Source of the DNA: Prolixibacteraceae bacterium JC049
GTDB taxonomy: Bacteria > Bacteroidota > Bacteroidia > Bacteroidales > Prolixibacteraceae
Assembly: GCA_023369685.1 (NCBI GenBank)
Contig: SACZ01000003.1
Span: forward strand, 1 to 64,000
Reading direction: 5' to 3'
DNA length: 64,000 bases
In this document: positions 26,571 to 35,224 of the stretch, piece after piece
How the letters are laid out: the number at the start of each line of letters is the position of its first letter
How positions within the stretch are numbered: the first letter of the stretch is position 1
The notes under the pieces: model-generated
What the model was told of the DNA's origin: nothing
Database searches by the model: none
Seen by the model: the letters and a program-made list of their open reading frames with translations, nothing else
Translations under genes and position numbers: made by a program

Positions 26571-27695
26571 ATGATACGACTAATATTTACCTTAATACTT
26601 ATTCTTACCTCTTTCTGGTTAAATGCTCAGAATTTTATAATAGGTCGAATTATTGATGCCGAAAATGGTAAGCCGCTACCTTACTCTACCGTCTACCAGA
26701 ACGGTACTTCCAATGGTACTATCAGTAACGGAGAGGGAGAGTTTCGACTGGATAAATTGGAGTATCCATGCGATGTGGTTATTAGTCATGTTGGTTATGA
26801 AACTAAGCTAATTCAGCAACAAGATCCATCCGAAGAGCAATATGTGGTTAAGTTAAGAGCCAAGGCTGTTCAGCTTCAGGAGGTGAAAGTTCGGGATAAA
26901 AATTATCGAAAAAGAAATCTACAGTTATTCCGAAAGCTTTTCTTAGGTAGCGATAAGTTTGGTAAGGCTGCTTATATTAAAAACGAAGATTCCATCCAGT
27001 TTCGGTGGGAATATTCCGAAAGAAAAATAAGAATGAGTGGAAATCATTCATATGCTTTTCTGAAACGCTTGAAAATAACTCGTTGGAGCGAGGATAGAAC
27101 CATTGCTTACTACGAAGTTCCCTCGGTTATGCATGTTTATTGCAATTCTCCGGTTCAAGTGCATTCTCCACTGTTAGGATATGATGTCCATGTGGATTTA
27201 GTGCAGTTTGCATATGGCAAAAGAAGTGGATATTGCCAGTTTTTAGGTTACTATTTTTTTCAGTCAAAGCCGAACAGTGGTAAAGAGATTCTGGAAAATA
27301 GAAAATTGGCTTACTTCAACTCTTCACAACACTTTTGTCGCTCCCTGTTTCAAAATAAGTTAGGAGAAAACGGATTTCAACTTTTCAAAAGAGAAGGAGA
27401 TAAAGCGACAAAGATTAATATCGATAGCTATTTGCATCATTCAGACAAAGGAGTAGAAGTTGTTGGATGCAACAAGAAACACTTTACTATCGGTTACTTT
27501 TATAACTACAAAGGATATCCTACTGATCTAACTCAGAAAAAAGGACGTCGGTATGTTTCTTCCGACATCTATTTTCTGAGCGATACTTGTTTTATTCTTT
27601 CGAATGGAATTATTCCCAATAATTCAATCTCATTCACTGCAGTAATTGGCACGAAAGGATTAGGAGCAGCCTTGCCAGCCGACTATCAGCTTTGA
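26571..27695 (+). CDS. Secreted carboxypeptidase-regulatory-like domain protein
   Basis: A 374-residue protein with signal peptide (about 1-20, ending LNAQN) and an N-terminal carboxypeptidase-regulatory-like beta domain (about 21-100: GRIIDAENGKPLPYSTVYQNGTSNG). The rest (about 110-374) is a beta-rich region with no recognised family name. In Bacteroidota such domains sit at the start of TonB-dependent receptors, but this protein is too short to be one. Function unknown. A strong hairpin precedes its start. Confidence 0.8.
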   Translation: MIRLIFTLILILTSFWLNAQNFIIGRIIDAENGKPLPYSTVYQNGTSNGTISNGEGEFRLDKLEYPCDVVISHVGYETKLIQQQDPSEEQYVVKLRAKAVQLQEVKVRDKNYRKRNLQLFRKLFLGSDKFGKAAYIKNEDSIQFRWEYSERKIRMSGNHSYAFLKRLKITRWSEDRTIAYYEVPSVMHVYCNSPVQVHSPLLGYDVHVDLVQFAYGKRSGYCQFLGYYFFQSKPNSGKEILENRKLAYFNSSQHFCRSLFQNKLGENGFQLFKREGDKATKINIDSYLHHSDKGVEVVGCNKKHFTIGYFYNYKGYPTDLTQKKGRRYVSSDIYFLSDTCFILSNGIIPNNSISFTAVIGTKGLGAALPADYQL

Positions 27696-27751
27696 TAATT
27701 GTTAGTGATTAATTTATAATTCACAATTAACCATTCACCATTCACAACTAA

Positions 27752-29152
27752 TCATTGTTCCTGGTATTTTGGATTAAGTTTTGTTGGAACCGGAGACTTG
27801 GTTTTTGCTCGCCACTTTCTTAGTTCTTTTAAAAGTTTCTTTGCTTTTTTCGGGTGACTTTGTGCCAGGTTATGTTGCTCGTTTAAGTCTTCTTTCAGGT
27901 TAAACAGTTGCAACGAGCCATCTTCGAAATTTTCAATTAATTTCCAATCGCCTTTTCTCATGGCACTGGAAGGAACGGCTCTAAACCCACGCGTCAAATC
28001 TTCTGGATATTTAATTCCTCTGTATCCTTCCAGGTAGGCTGGAAAATGCCAGAATATAGCATCTCGTTTTAATTGATTTTTCCCCGCAAGAAGAGGTGTG
28101 ATACTTTCGCCATCAAGTTTGTATTTTTCAGGTTTGTCTCCTGCCAGCTCCACTAATGTAGGAAAGAAATCGAAGCCCATAACAGGCGTGTTATTTTGAC
28201 TATTGGCAGCCACTTTCCCTGGTGCCCAAACAATCATTGGCTCTCTGAAACCTCCTTCATATAAAGTTCCTTTTGAGCCACGTAATGGAGTTTGATCGGT
28301 AATTCCTCCGTGACCACCATTATCCGAGAAAAATATCACGTAAGTATTTTTGTCTAAGTTTAACTCTCGAAGCTTGTTCAAAATACGCCCCAGACTGTCA
28401 TCTGTCTTTTCTACCATTGCAGCATAGGTAGCGTTATCTTGTTTGTTGTAAGGTGTTTTGTTTTTGTATTTAGCAGTTAGTTCAGCTGGTGCTTGAATAG
28501 GAGTATGTACTGCATAATGGGCAAAATACATAAAGAATGGTTTGCCTGCCGATTGCTCAATTAAATGACAAGCTTCAGTGGTTAACCGGTCGGTTAAATA
28601 TTCACCTTTTTCCCCATCTTTCAGTTGAGGATTTTTGTAAGGGCTAAAGTAGGTTTTAGGATGCCCATGATGATTTCCGCCAATGTTTACATCGAAACCT
28701 TGTCCTTCAGGTAGTGTTGCTTGTGTGTCTCCCAGATGCCATTTTCCTATATGATAGGTAGCATAGCCATTGGTTTTCATAGCTTCGGCAATAGTGGTGA
28801 AATTCGAAGCCAATGTGGTATTGTTTGGAGTTGGAATTAGCTTGCGTTGCGAAGCTTTTCCTCGGGCAGGATTTCCAACGGTGTAAACTCCGTGTCTGCT
28901 AGGATACAGTCCGGAGAGCAGGCAGGCGCGGGTAGGAGCACAATTGGCGGCATTGGCATAAGCATTGGTGAATACCATGCCTTCTTTAGCCATCTGGTCG
29001 ATATGAGGTGTTTGGTAGTAAGTTGTTCCGTTGTAACCTACATCGGCCCATCCCATATCATCAACTAAAAATATTATGAAGTTAGGCTTTTCTTTGGCAG
29101 AAACAGGTAATATAGCCAGAGCTAAAAGAGCGGTTGAAAGAATGTTTTTCAT
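27752..29152 (-). CDS. S1 family sulfatase (secreted)
   Basis: A 466-residue arylsulfatase-type enzyme with signal peptide (MKNILSTALLALAILPVSA). The active-site motif CAPTR (from Cys71) fits C-x-P-x-R, where Cys is converted to formylglycine by a maturase not found in this window. Metal ligands are visible in FLVDDMGWADVG and IFFSDNGGHGG. It should remove sulfate esters from a glycan in the periplasm; the substrate cannot be read. It is separate from the plus-strand sulfatases. Confidence 0.93.
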   Translation of the reverse strand: MKNILSTALLALAILPVSAKEKPNFIIFLVDDMGWADVGYNGTTYYQTPHIDQMAKEGMVFTNAYANAANCAPTRACLLSGLYPSRHGVYTVGNPARGKASQRKLIPTPNNTTLASNFTTIAEAMKTNGYATYHIGKWHLGDTQATLPEGQGFDVNIGGNHHGHPKTYFSPYKNPQLKDGEKGEYLTDRLTTEACHLIEQSAGKPFFMYFAHYAVHTPIQAPAELTAKYKNKTPYNKQDNATYAAMVEKTDDSLGRILNKLRELNLDKNTYVIFFSDNGGHGGITDQTPLRGSKGTLYEGGFREPMIVWAPGKVAANSQNNTPVMGFDFFPTLVELAGDKPEKYKLDGESITPLLAGKNQLKRDAIFWHFPAYLEGYRGIKYPEDLTRGFRAVPSSAMRKGDWKLIENFEDGSLQLFNLKEDLNEQHNLAQSHPKKAKKLLKELRKWRAKTKSPVPTKLNPKYQEQ

Positions 29153-29161
29153 GGTCTAGTA

Positions 29162-29191
29162 TTTTGGATTCCAATATTAGGTAATCCAAAA
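29162..29191. promoter_or_regulatory. Inverted repeat upstream of the sulfatase gene
   Basis: TTTTGGATT (29162-29170) and AATCCAAAA (29183-29191) form a 9-bp inverted repeat with a 12-base spacer, 10 bases before the sulfatase ATG (minus strand). It could be an operator or a leader hairpin. Confidence 0.4.
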
Positions 29192-29265
29192 AACTAAACA
29201 AATGGTTCTAAACAAACTTGTACGTTTCTACCCTAAAAAGCGTACATTTTTCGTATGACGAGGAG

Positions 29266-29889
29266 TTATGAATGAATGCCTTTTTCGAATTCTTTCTCCA
29301 TGTGGAGTTGTAGTTCATGTAATTCAAAAATGTGTCCTGCTTCAAATAGCGAAGTAACAAATTGTTCGTGCGAACGTCCTGCTCTATAATCAGGTTCTTT
29401 GGATGGGTGTGAAAGGTATCGGCCAATTTTTCGAGGCGATTCAGCAATGTTTAAAACGGCATGATACAGAATTTTATTCCCTTTGCGATAGATGGATGAA
29501 CCAAGTATTTTTTTTACTCCTATGGCCAGATCACTGATGCCTTTAGTGCTAACATCGTTTACTCCAACCTTTTTAAGGGCCTGAATAATTTTCTGGTTAA
29601 ACACTTTGAACCACTGGTGAGGTTTATCCAATTTCTCTTGAACCACTATAGCTGATACAACCAATGTTTTGGGGGATAGCAATACCGTTTGGCCACCAGA
29701 AGGGCGCTTCATAACAGGGATTTTGTCGGTGTATACCTCTTCTAACTCGATAGCTGTTTCAATCTTATTACTTTGTCCCAATACTATTGCTTCAAACTGG
29801 GGCTGCCAGATCATAAAGCGATATTGCTCTGCATCGAGCAAAGCAATATCGGGTAAATTATATGGACTTAATTTTACTTGCATAGGCAC
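29266..29889 (-). CDS. Lipoate-protein ligase A-like protein
   Basis: A 207-residue protein of the biotin/lipoate ligase family. Conserved segments are KRPSGGQTVLL and GVKKILGSSIYRKGNKILYHAVL, which form the lipoyl-AMP pocket. The start is either GTG at 29889, which overlaps the E2 stop codon (TAGTG), or ATG at 29883. It directly follows the E2 gene, so it most likely attaches lipoate to the E2 lipoyl domain. It is shorter than E. coli LplA because the C-terminal domain is absent. Confidence 0.85.
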   Translation of the reverse strand: MPMQVKLSPYNLPDIALLDAEQYRFMIWQPQFEAIVLGQSNKIETAIELEEVYTDKIPVMKRPSGGQTVLLSPKTLVVSAIVVQEKLDKPHQWFKVFNQKIIQALKKVGVNDVSTKGISDLAIGVKKILGSSIYRKGNKILYHAVLNIAESPRKIGRYLSHPSKEPDYRAGRSHEQFVTSLFEAGHIFELHELQLHMEKEFEKGIHS

Positions 29890-31181
29890 TAACTCTCTAG
29901 AAGTAACAAATAAGGATCTTCCATATATTCAATTACTCGGTTCATGAAGCGAGTAACTTCTCCTCCGTCCACAATTCTATGATCGACAGAGATGGAAAGC
30001 GGCATAACTGTTCCTGCTACCACTTCATCGTTTTTAACTACGGGCTTTTTAAATATTTTTCCCGCGCCTAAAATGGCAGCTTGTGGGTAATTAATTACGG
30101 GAACAGCAAATCGACCTCCGATACTACCGAAGTTGGTGATAGTAAAAGTTCCTCCTTTCATATCGTCCATGCTCAATTGACTGTTGCGTGCTTTTTCTGC
30201 CAACTGATTGGTTTGTTGAGCAATATCTAAAAGACTGATTTTGTCGGCATGTTTTAGTACCGGAACTACCAATCCCTGTGGTGCATCAACAGCAATCCCA
30301 AGGTGGTAGTATTTTTTCAGGATCATCTTATTGTTTTCTAAATTCATTTCGGCATTCAGTTGAGGATGGTGCCTCAATGAAAGAGCAATGGCTTTTAGCA
30401 AGAAATGCAGGTAACTGATCTTAACTCCTTTTTCAGCATAACGATGTTTAATTTTATCGCGAAGCTTAACCAACTCAGAAACTTCAGCTTCATCGAACAA
30501 TGTCATGTGCGCCGCATTTTGCTTCGAATAAACCATGTTCTTGGCAATGGTTTTTCGAATCTGAGTTAATGGCAGTTCTTCCACTGTCTCATCGAAAGCG
30601 TAATTGTTTGAAATCACCGGTTGTTGTTGTGCTGGTGTTGAGGCAACAGGCTGTTGCTGATTCTGATTTTTGAAAGCGATAATATCTTCTTTCATTACAC
30701 GACCATTATTGCCACTTCCTGCCACTTGGTTGATGTCTACACCAAGATCGCGTGCCAAAGCACGAGCCACAGGAGTTGCCAATGCTTTTGATGGAAGCGG
30801 TTTGGTAGTTGTCGCTTCGGCTACCCCTTCGTTGGAGGCAGGCATAACATCATTGCCCGAAGCCACCTCTATGGTTCCTACTACGCCCGCACCTTCTTCT
30901 TCTACTTCGAAGTTTTCTTGTTGCTCTTCAGAACTCTCTTCTCCTTCCAGTTGAATTATCACGAGTGGATTACCCACTTCAACCACTTCTCCTTCTTCAC
31001 CAAAGCGTTCAACAATGGTTCCGTTTCGTGGCGAAGGGATATCGGTGACTACCTTATCGGTCTCCATTTTTACTAACGGGTCGCCAGTCTCTACCTTGCT
31101 GCCTGGTTCTACATACCATTCGGCAATGGTTCCTTCTTCGAGACCTTCTCCTATATCTGGGAAATTGAATGTATATTTCAT
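29889..31181 (-). CDS. 2-oxoacid dehydrogenase E2 (lipoyl acyltransferase)
   Basis: A 430-residue protein: lipoyl domain (1-80, lipoylated Lys43 in METDKVV), an acidic linker, the peripheral E1/E3-binding domain (about 135-170: TPVARALARDLGVDINQVAG) and the catalytic domain with SVDHRIVDGGEV near the C-terminus. An in-frame extension to 31229 was rejected because the lipoyl domain begins at this ATG. It is the core of a pyruvate- or branched-chain-type complex with the two E1 genes upstream. The E3 gene is not here. Confidence 0.93.
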   Translation of the reverse strand: MKYTFNFPDIGEGLEEGTIAEWYVEPGSKVETGDPLVKMETDKVVTDIPSPRNGTIVERFGEEGEVVEVGNPLVIIQLEGEESSEEQQENFEVEEEGAGVVGTIEVASGNDVMPASNEGVAEATTTKPLPSKALATPVARALARDLGVDINQVAGSGNNGRVMKEDIIAFKNQNQQQPVASTPAQQQPVISNNYAFDETVEELPLTQIRKTIAKNMVYSKQNAAHMTLFDEAEVSELVKLRDKIKHRYAEKGVKISYLHFLLKAIALSLRHHPQLNAEMNLENNKMILKKYYHLGIAVDAPQGLVVPVLKHADKISLLDIAQQTNQLAEKARNSQLSMDDMKGGTFTITNFGSIGGRFAVPVINYPQAAILGAGKIFKKPVVKNDEVVAGTVMPLSISVDHRIVDGGEVTRFMNRVIEYMEDPYLLLLES

Positions 31182-31312
31182 CTGTTTTAATTTTTTTGAT
31201 TTCTGAATGTTCAAAAAAATTGAATACATTCAGGAACTTACATCAATTTTAATCATTCTTGGTATTGTAGTTTAGAATGCTGAAAATTGATGCTCGTTTC
31301 ATTTGTTTTGTT

Positions 31313-32290
31313 TTAATAATTCATGGTGTCGATAATCTCGAAAAGAATCTTTTCTGGCGATTGCATATAAAAGTGCTCTCCTTGAGGATAGGGAACAAGA
31401 GTGTCGAAACCAGTAATTCGTTTTGGTGGTGCTTCCATCGATAGAAATGCTCCTTCGTTTACCAATGCTGTAATTTCTGCTCCTACTCCAAAAGTGGTTG
31501 GCCCTTCAGCAACAACGGCAACTCGTCCGGTTTTCTTTACCGATTCAACAATCGTCTCTCTGTCTAGCGGATAAATGGTTCTAAGGTCGATAAGTTCCAC
31601 AGAAATACCTTCCTTTTCGGCTAGTGCAGCGGCTTTTTGTGCTTCTCGCACCATTGCACCATATGCCACAACTGTAATGTCGGTACCCGGAGAAACAACT
31701 TTTGCTTTTCCAATAGGAATAGAATATAGTTCTTCAGGTACTTCTTGCTTGATGGCACGGTAAATTCGCTTAGGCTCCATAAAAATTACCGGATCTTCCG
31801 ACTCTATAGCTGAAACCAGTAGTCCTTTTGCATCGTATGGTGTCGATGGGATAACCACTTTTAAACCGGGAGTGTGCCCGTAGAAAGCTTCCATACTTTC
31901 AGAGTGCATCTCCAGTGCATTGATTCCTCCTCCGTAAGGCATGCGAACAACTGCAGGGGTGGTATATTTTCCTCTGGTACGATTTCGCATACGCGCCAGG
32001 TGAGATACCATTTGGTCGAATGCAGGGTAAGCAAAACCTGAGAATTGAATTTCCACCACAGGGCGCATACCGGCAACAGCCATACCTATGGCAGAACCAA
32101 TAATGGTCGATTCGGCCAATGGAGAGTCGAAAACTCTGTCGGCACCATGTTTTTGCTGAAGTCCTTCGGTTACACGGAATACTCCGCCTTCAACACCTAC
32201 GTCTTCACCATATACTACAATCGATTTATCTTCTTTTAATTTGAGGTCTAAAGCGTCGTTAATGGCTTTGACCATATTCATTATCTTCAT
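31313..32290 (-). CDS. 2-oxoacid dehydrogenase E1 beta subunit
   Basis: A 325-residue transketolase-like subunit of normal length. It contains VYGEDVGVEGGVFRVTEGL, the FDSPLAESTIIGSAIGMA segment and the C-terminal transketolase domain (VELIDLRTIYPLDRETI). With E1 alpha it decarboxylates a 2-oxoacid using thiamine diphosphate and passes the acyl group to E2. The operon order E1 alpha, E1 beta, E2, lipoate ligase is clear. Confidence 0.93.
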   Translation of the reverse strand: MKIMNMVKAINDALDLKLKEDKSIVVYGEDVGVEGGVFRVTEGLQQKHGADRVFDSPLAESTIIGSAIGMAVAGMRPVVEIQFSGFAYPAFDQMVSHLARMRNRTRGKYTTPAVVRMPYGGGINALEMHSESMEAFYGHTPGLKVVIPSTPYDAKGLLVSAIESEDPVIFMEPKRIYRAIKQEVPEELYSIPIGKAKVVSPGTDITVVAYGAMVREAQKAAALAEKEGISVELIDLRTIYPLDRETIVESVKKTGRVAVVAEGPTTFGVGAEITALVNEGAFLSMEAPPKRITGFDTLVPYPQGEHFYMQSPEKILFEIIDTMNY

Positions 32291-32317
32291 TTTGTCTCTT
32301 TTTTAATTACTAATGGT

Positions 32318-33406
32318 CTATTTGCGCTTGGCCTTCCATTCTAAAAAGGCTTTATAACGTGCTTTCTGTTTTTCCAGATCGTCGGGGAGTTCAGAATAGA
32401 GATGGTCAAAGACCTCATCTAGCTCATAGCTTAGCTCTTGCTCTGTTTCAATAAACAGTTTATCCACCTCTTTTTTACATGCTTTTATATGACGGTCGTC
32501 CTCTTCTTCAGTCCACAGCTTGTTGGTAATTAAATAAGCTTTTAAACGCTTTACCGGATCTTTCTTTTCCCAAAGTTCCTCTTCTTCTTTGGTTCGGTAT
32601 TTATAAGGATCATCGGATGTGGTATGTGCCCCACGGCGGTATGTTACAGCTTCGATAAGTACAGCTCCTTTTCCACTTCGTGCATGTTCAGAAGCCTGTT
32701 CAATGGCTTTATACATGGCGAAGAAATCGTTACCATCAACTCTTAGTCCCGGCATTCCATAGGCTACCGATTTTATGGCGATGGTATCTGTTCCTGTTTG
32801 TGTTTCAAAAGGCACAGAAATGGCAAACTGATTATTCTGAACGATGAAAACCACTGGAACTTTCCATACCGCAGCAAAATTCATTGCCTCGTGGAAATCT
32901 CCCGTTGAAGTTCCTCCATCTCCAACAAACGCATAAACCACATTGTCTTTTTTATTGTATTTCAACGAATATCCCAATCCAACTGCATGTGGTAATTGAG
33001 TTGCAATAGGAACTGAAATCGGTAGCATATTTTTGGCATTGGACCAACCAGCGCCTTTCTCATCGCCCATGTAGAATTTGAATACATCTTTCAGCGATGC
33101 CCCTTTGGCCAGATAAAGTGGTAACTCCCTAAATGCAGGAACCACCCAATCTTCTTTTTTCATTTGAACGGCTACTGCTTCAGAAACAGCTTCTTGTCCA
33201 TACCCAGGAGGGTAGGTATATATTCGGCCCTGGCGTTGATAGGAAACAATCATCAAGTCGGCAGCACGAGCAAAAACAAGCTCCTTGTACGCTTTTAATA
33301 AAGTGGAGTCGTCAATCTTGGGAAACCACTCTTTATTGATAACTTTTCCTTCGTTATCCATTATTTGAAATAGCTCCTTTTTAGTAGGATGATATACGTC
33401 AAACAT
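32318..33406 (-). CDS. 2-oxoacid (pyruvate-type) dehydrogenase E1 alpha subunit
   Basis: A 362-residue subunit with the thiamine-diphosphate motif from GDGGTSTGDFHEAMNFA to QNN (about 160-190) and the phosphorylation-loop-like RRGAHTTSDDPYKYR segment. The N-terminal region (MFDVYHPTKKELFQIMDNEGK) and general layout resemble Bacillus PdhA, which favours pyruvate as substrate, but a branched-chain 2-oxoacid enzyme is possible. It is the first gene of the four-gene operon and is divergent from the sulfatase at 33830. Confidence 0.9.
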   Translation of the reverse strand: MFDVYHPTKKELFQIMDNEGKVINKEWFPKIDDSTLLKAYKELVFARAADLMIVSYQRQGRIYTYPPGYGQEAVSEAVAVQMKKEDWVVPAFRELPLYLAKGASLKDVFKFYMGDEKGAGWSNAKNMLPISVPIATQLPHAVGLGYSLKYNKKDNVVYAFVGDGGTSTGDFHEAMNFAAVWKVPVVFIVQNNQFAISVPFETQTGTDTIAIKSVAYGMPGLRVDGNDFFAMYKAIEQASEHARSGKGAVLIEAVTYRRGAHTTSDDPYKYRTKEEEELWEKKDPVKRLKAYLITNKLWTEEEDDRHIKACKKEVDKLFIETEQELSYELDEVFDHLYSELPDDLEKQKARYKAFLEWKAKRK

Positions 33407-33829
33407 ATATGTAAGTTTTTATTTAGACTAATTCTATAAGATTTCTCACTGTTACAACAGGATAAATGAGATAATGTTTACCCCTGTTTTTAGTGAAAAT
33501 GCGTACTAAATTTTAGATTGATAACGAAATGGAATTATTCATGTCAATTTTGAAATTATATGATCTTTTTATTAACGAAAAATCAGATAGGTACAGGTGT
33601 AAGTTGTTGAATAATAGTTGTGACGATAAAGAGTATAGTCGTTGTTGTTTTATCTCAGAATTGAGTGTGTAGCGTCCCGAAATACATATTTCCCCCTTGG
33701 AATGTACGCTAATACTCCTGCTTCTTATTTAATCCATCCACATTTGTAATTGGAATGATCTAAACCACAGTGCTGAATTTGAATGGTCAATAATTACCGA
33801 ATTGGAGGATTCAGCAATAAAAAAATTAA
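33407..33829. other. Divergent intergenic region between E1 alpha and a sulfatase gene
   Basis: A 423-base AT-rich region with no gene. The one visible structure is a nested palindrome at 33670-33711. No exact TAnnTTTG element was found for either gene, so promoters are unassigned. Confidence 0.5.
33670..33711. promoter_or_regulatory. Nested palindrome, possible operator
   Basis: TAGCGT (33670-33675) and ACGCTA (33706-33711) enclose the palindrome GAAATA-CA-TATTTC (33679-33692). It lies about 120 bases before the sulfatase ATG at 33830. A regulatory site is possible but unproven. Confidence 0.35.
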
Positions 33830-35224
33830 ATGATGAAATACGCTCTCTGTATGCTTGTTGCCTTTATGGTAATGGGTACTACTTTTGCAAAGAAAACGAA
33901 GCAACCTAATGTGATTATCATCTATACCGATGATATGGGGTATGGCGATTTAGGTTGTTATGGTAACCCAACCATTCAAACACCACATTTAGACCGAATG
34001 GCCAATGAAGGAATTAAGTTCTCTCAATTCTATGTGGCATCACCAGTATGCACTCCTTCGCGTTCGGCATTAATGACAGGCTGTTATCCAAAGAGAATTG
34101 GTTTGCACCAACATGTTCTTTTTCCTTATTCGAAAAAAGGACTTAATTCGAAAGAAGAAACCATTGCTACCTTATTAAAGAATAGTGGTTATGCTACTGG
34201 TTGTTTTGGAAAATGGCATTTGGGGCATCAACCCGAATTTTTACCTCCCAATCATGGTTTTCAGGAATTCAAAGGTTATCCGTTTAGTAACGATATGAGT
34301 AGAGCAGAACAGTACAAGCTGGGACGCAAAACCGACTATGGTTACGAATTGCCTGTAGTTCATCAAACCGATACGGTTGAAATGGCTCCCGATCAACGCC
34401 TATCCACCCGAAGAGTTACCAACAATGCTGTGGCTTTTATTAAAAAGCACAAGAAACACCCATTTTTCATGTACGTAGCTCACCCAATGCCACATATTCC
34501 CATCTACTCTTCTGATGAATTTAAAGGAAGAAGTGCTCGTGGAAGATATGGCGATACCATTGAAGAGATTGATTGGAGTGTTGGACAAATAATGGAGACA
34601 TTAGAGAAGTTAAACTTAGAAGAAAATACATTGGTATTTTTCGCATCAGATAATGGACCATGGAAAGTGTATGGAGTTGAAGGTGGTTCTTCAGGCCCAC
34701 TTCGTGGAGCAAAAGGAACAACCTGGGAAGGTGGAATGCGCGTACCATTCATTGCATGGTGGCCAAAAACATTGAAGCCCGATCATAATACCAGCGTACT
34801 TACTAACATGGATATTCTGCCAACAGTGGTTGAATTAACCGGAGCACAAATGCCCAAATCCACCATTGATGGACACTCTTTTAAGCCTGTTTTAATGGAT
34901 GAAACAGCTAGCTGGAAAGCTCAGCCTTTCTTGTATTATTCGAGCAGAGGAACGTTAGAGGGAATAAGAAAAGGGGCATGGAAACTATTACATCAAAAAG
35001 AAAAATGGTACTTGTTTAATATTCAGGAAGATATTTCTGAAGCATACAACTTATACAAAAAACGCCCGGAGAAGGTGAAAGAGCTGCAACAGTTGATGGA
35101 GCAGATGGACAAGCAAATTACTGAAGGTGCTCGCGAGGTTGGAGTGAGTCAATTTGCAGCTAAGAAAACCCATTATCCGAAAAGAGAAAATAGCAAAACC
35201 AAGGAATATAATGAAAAGCATTAA
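33830..35224 (+). CDS. S1 family sulfatase (secreted)
   Basis: A 464-residue arylsulfatase-A-like enzyme with signal peptide (about 1-20, ending GTTFA). The catalytic motif CTPSR starts at Cys74. Metal-binding YTDDMGYGDLG and FASDNGPW are present, and the C-terminal subdomain has GAWKLLHQKEKWYLFN. The 3' end overlaps the next sulfatase gene by 14 bases, so the two are made from one transcript. Substrate not determined. Confidence 0.94.
   Translation: MMKYALCMLVAFMVMGTTFAKKTKQPNVIIIYTDDMGYGDLGCYGNPTIQTPHLDRMANEGIKFSQFYVASPVCTPSRSALMTGCYPKRIGLHQHVLFPYSKKGLNSKEETIATLLKNSGYATGCFGKWHLGHQPEFLPPNHGFQEFKGYPFSNDMSRAEQYKLGRKTDYGYELPVVHQTDTVEMAPDQRLSTRRVTNNAVAFIKKHKKHPFFMYVAHPMPHIPIYSSDEFKGRSARGRYGDTIEEIDWSVGQIMETLEKLNLEENTLVFFASDNGPWKVYGVEGGSSGPLRGAKGTTWEGGMRVPFIAWWPKTLKPDHNTSVLTNMDILPTVVELTGAQMPKSTIDGHSFKPVLMDETASWKAQPFLYYSSRGTLEGIRKGAWKLLHQKEKWYLFNIQEDISEAYNLYKKRPEKVKELQQLMEQMDKQITEGAREVGVSQFAAKKTHYPKRENSKTKEYNEKH

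Noticed and set aside
27696-27751. Short ATTCAC-type repeats between convergent genes
   Set aside because: Low-complexity AT-rich sequence; no convincing hairpin with a T run, so no terminator or repeat family is claimed.
31182-31229. Extension of the E2 protein
   Set aside because: The lipoyl domain starts at the ATG at 31181, the usual first residue in this family.
35154-35210. Earlier start of the lipoprotein sulfatase
   Set aside because: The lipobox signal peptide starts at 35211; the earlier codons overlap the previous sulfatase gene.
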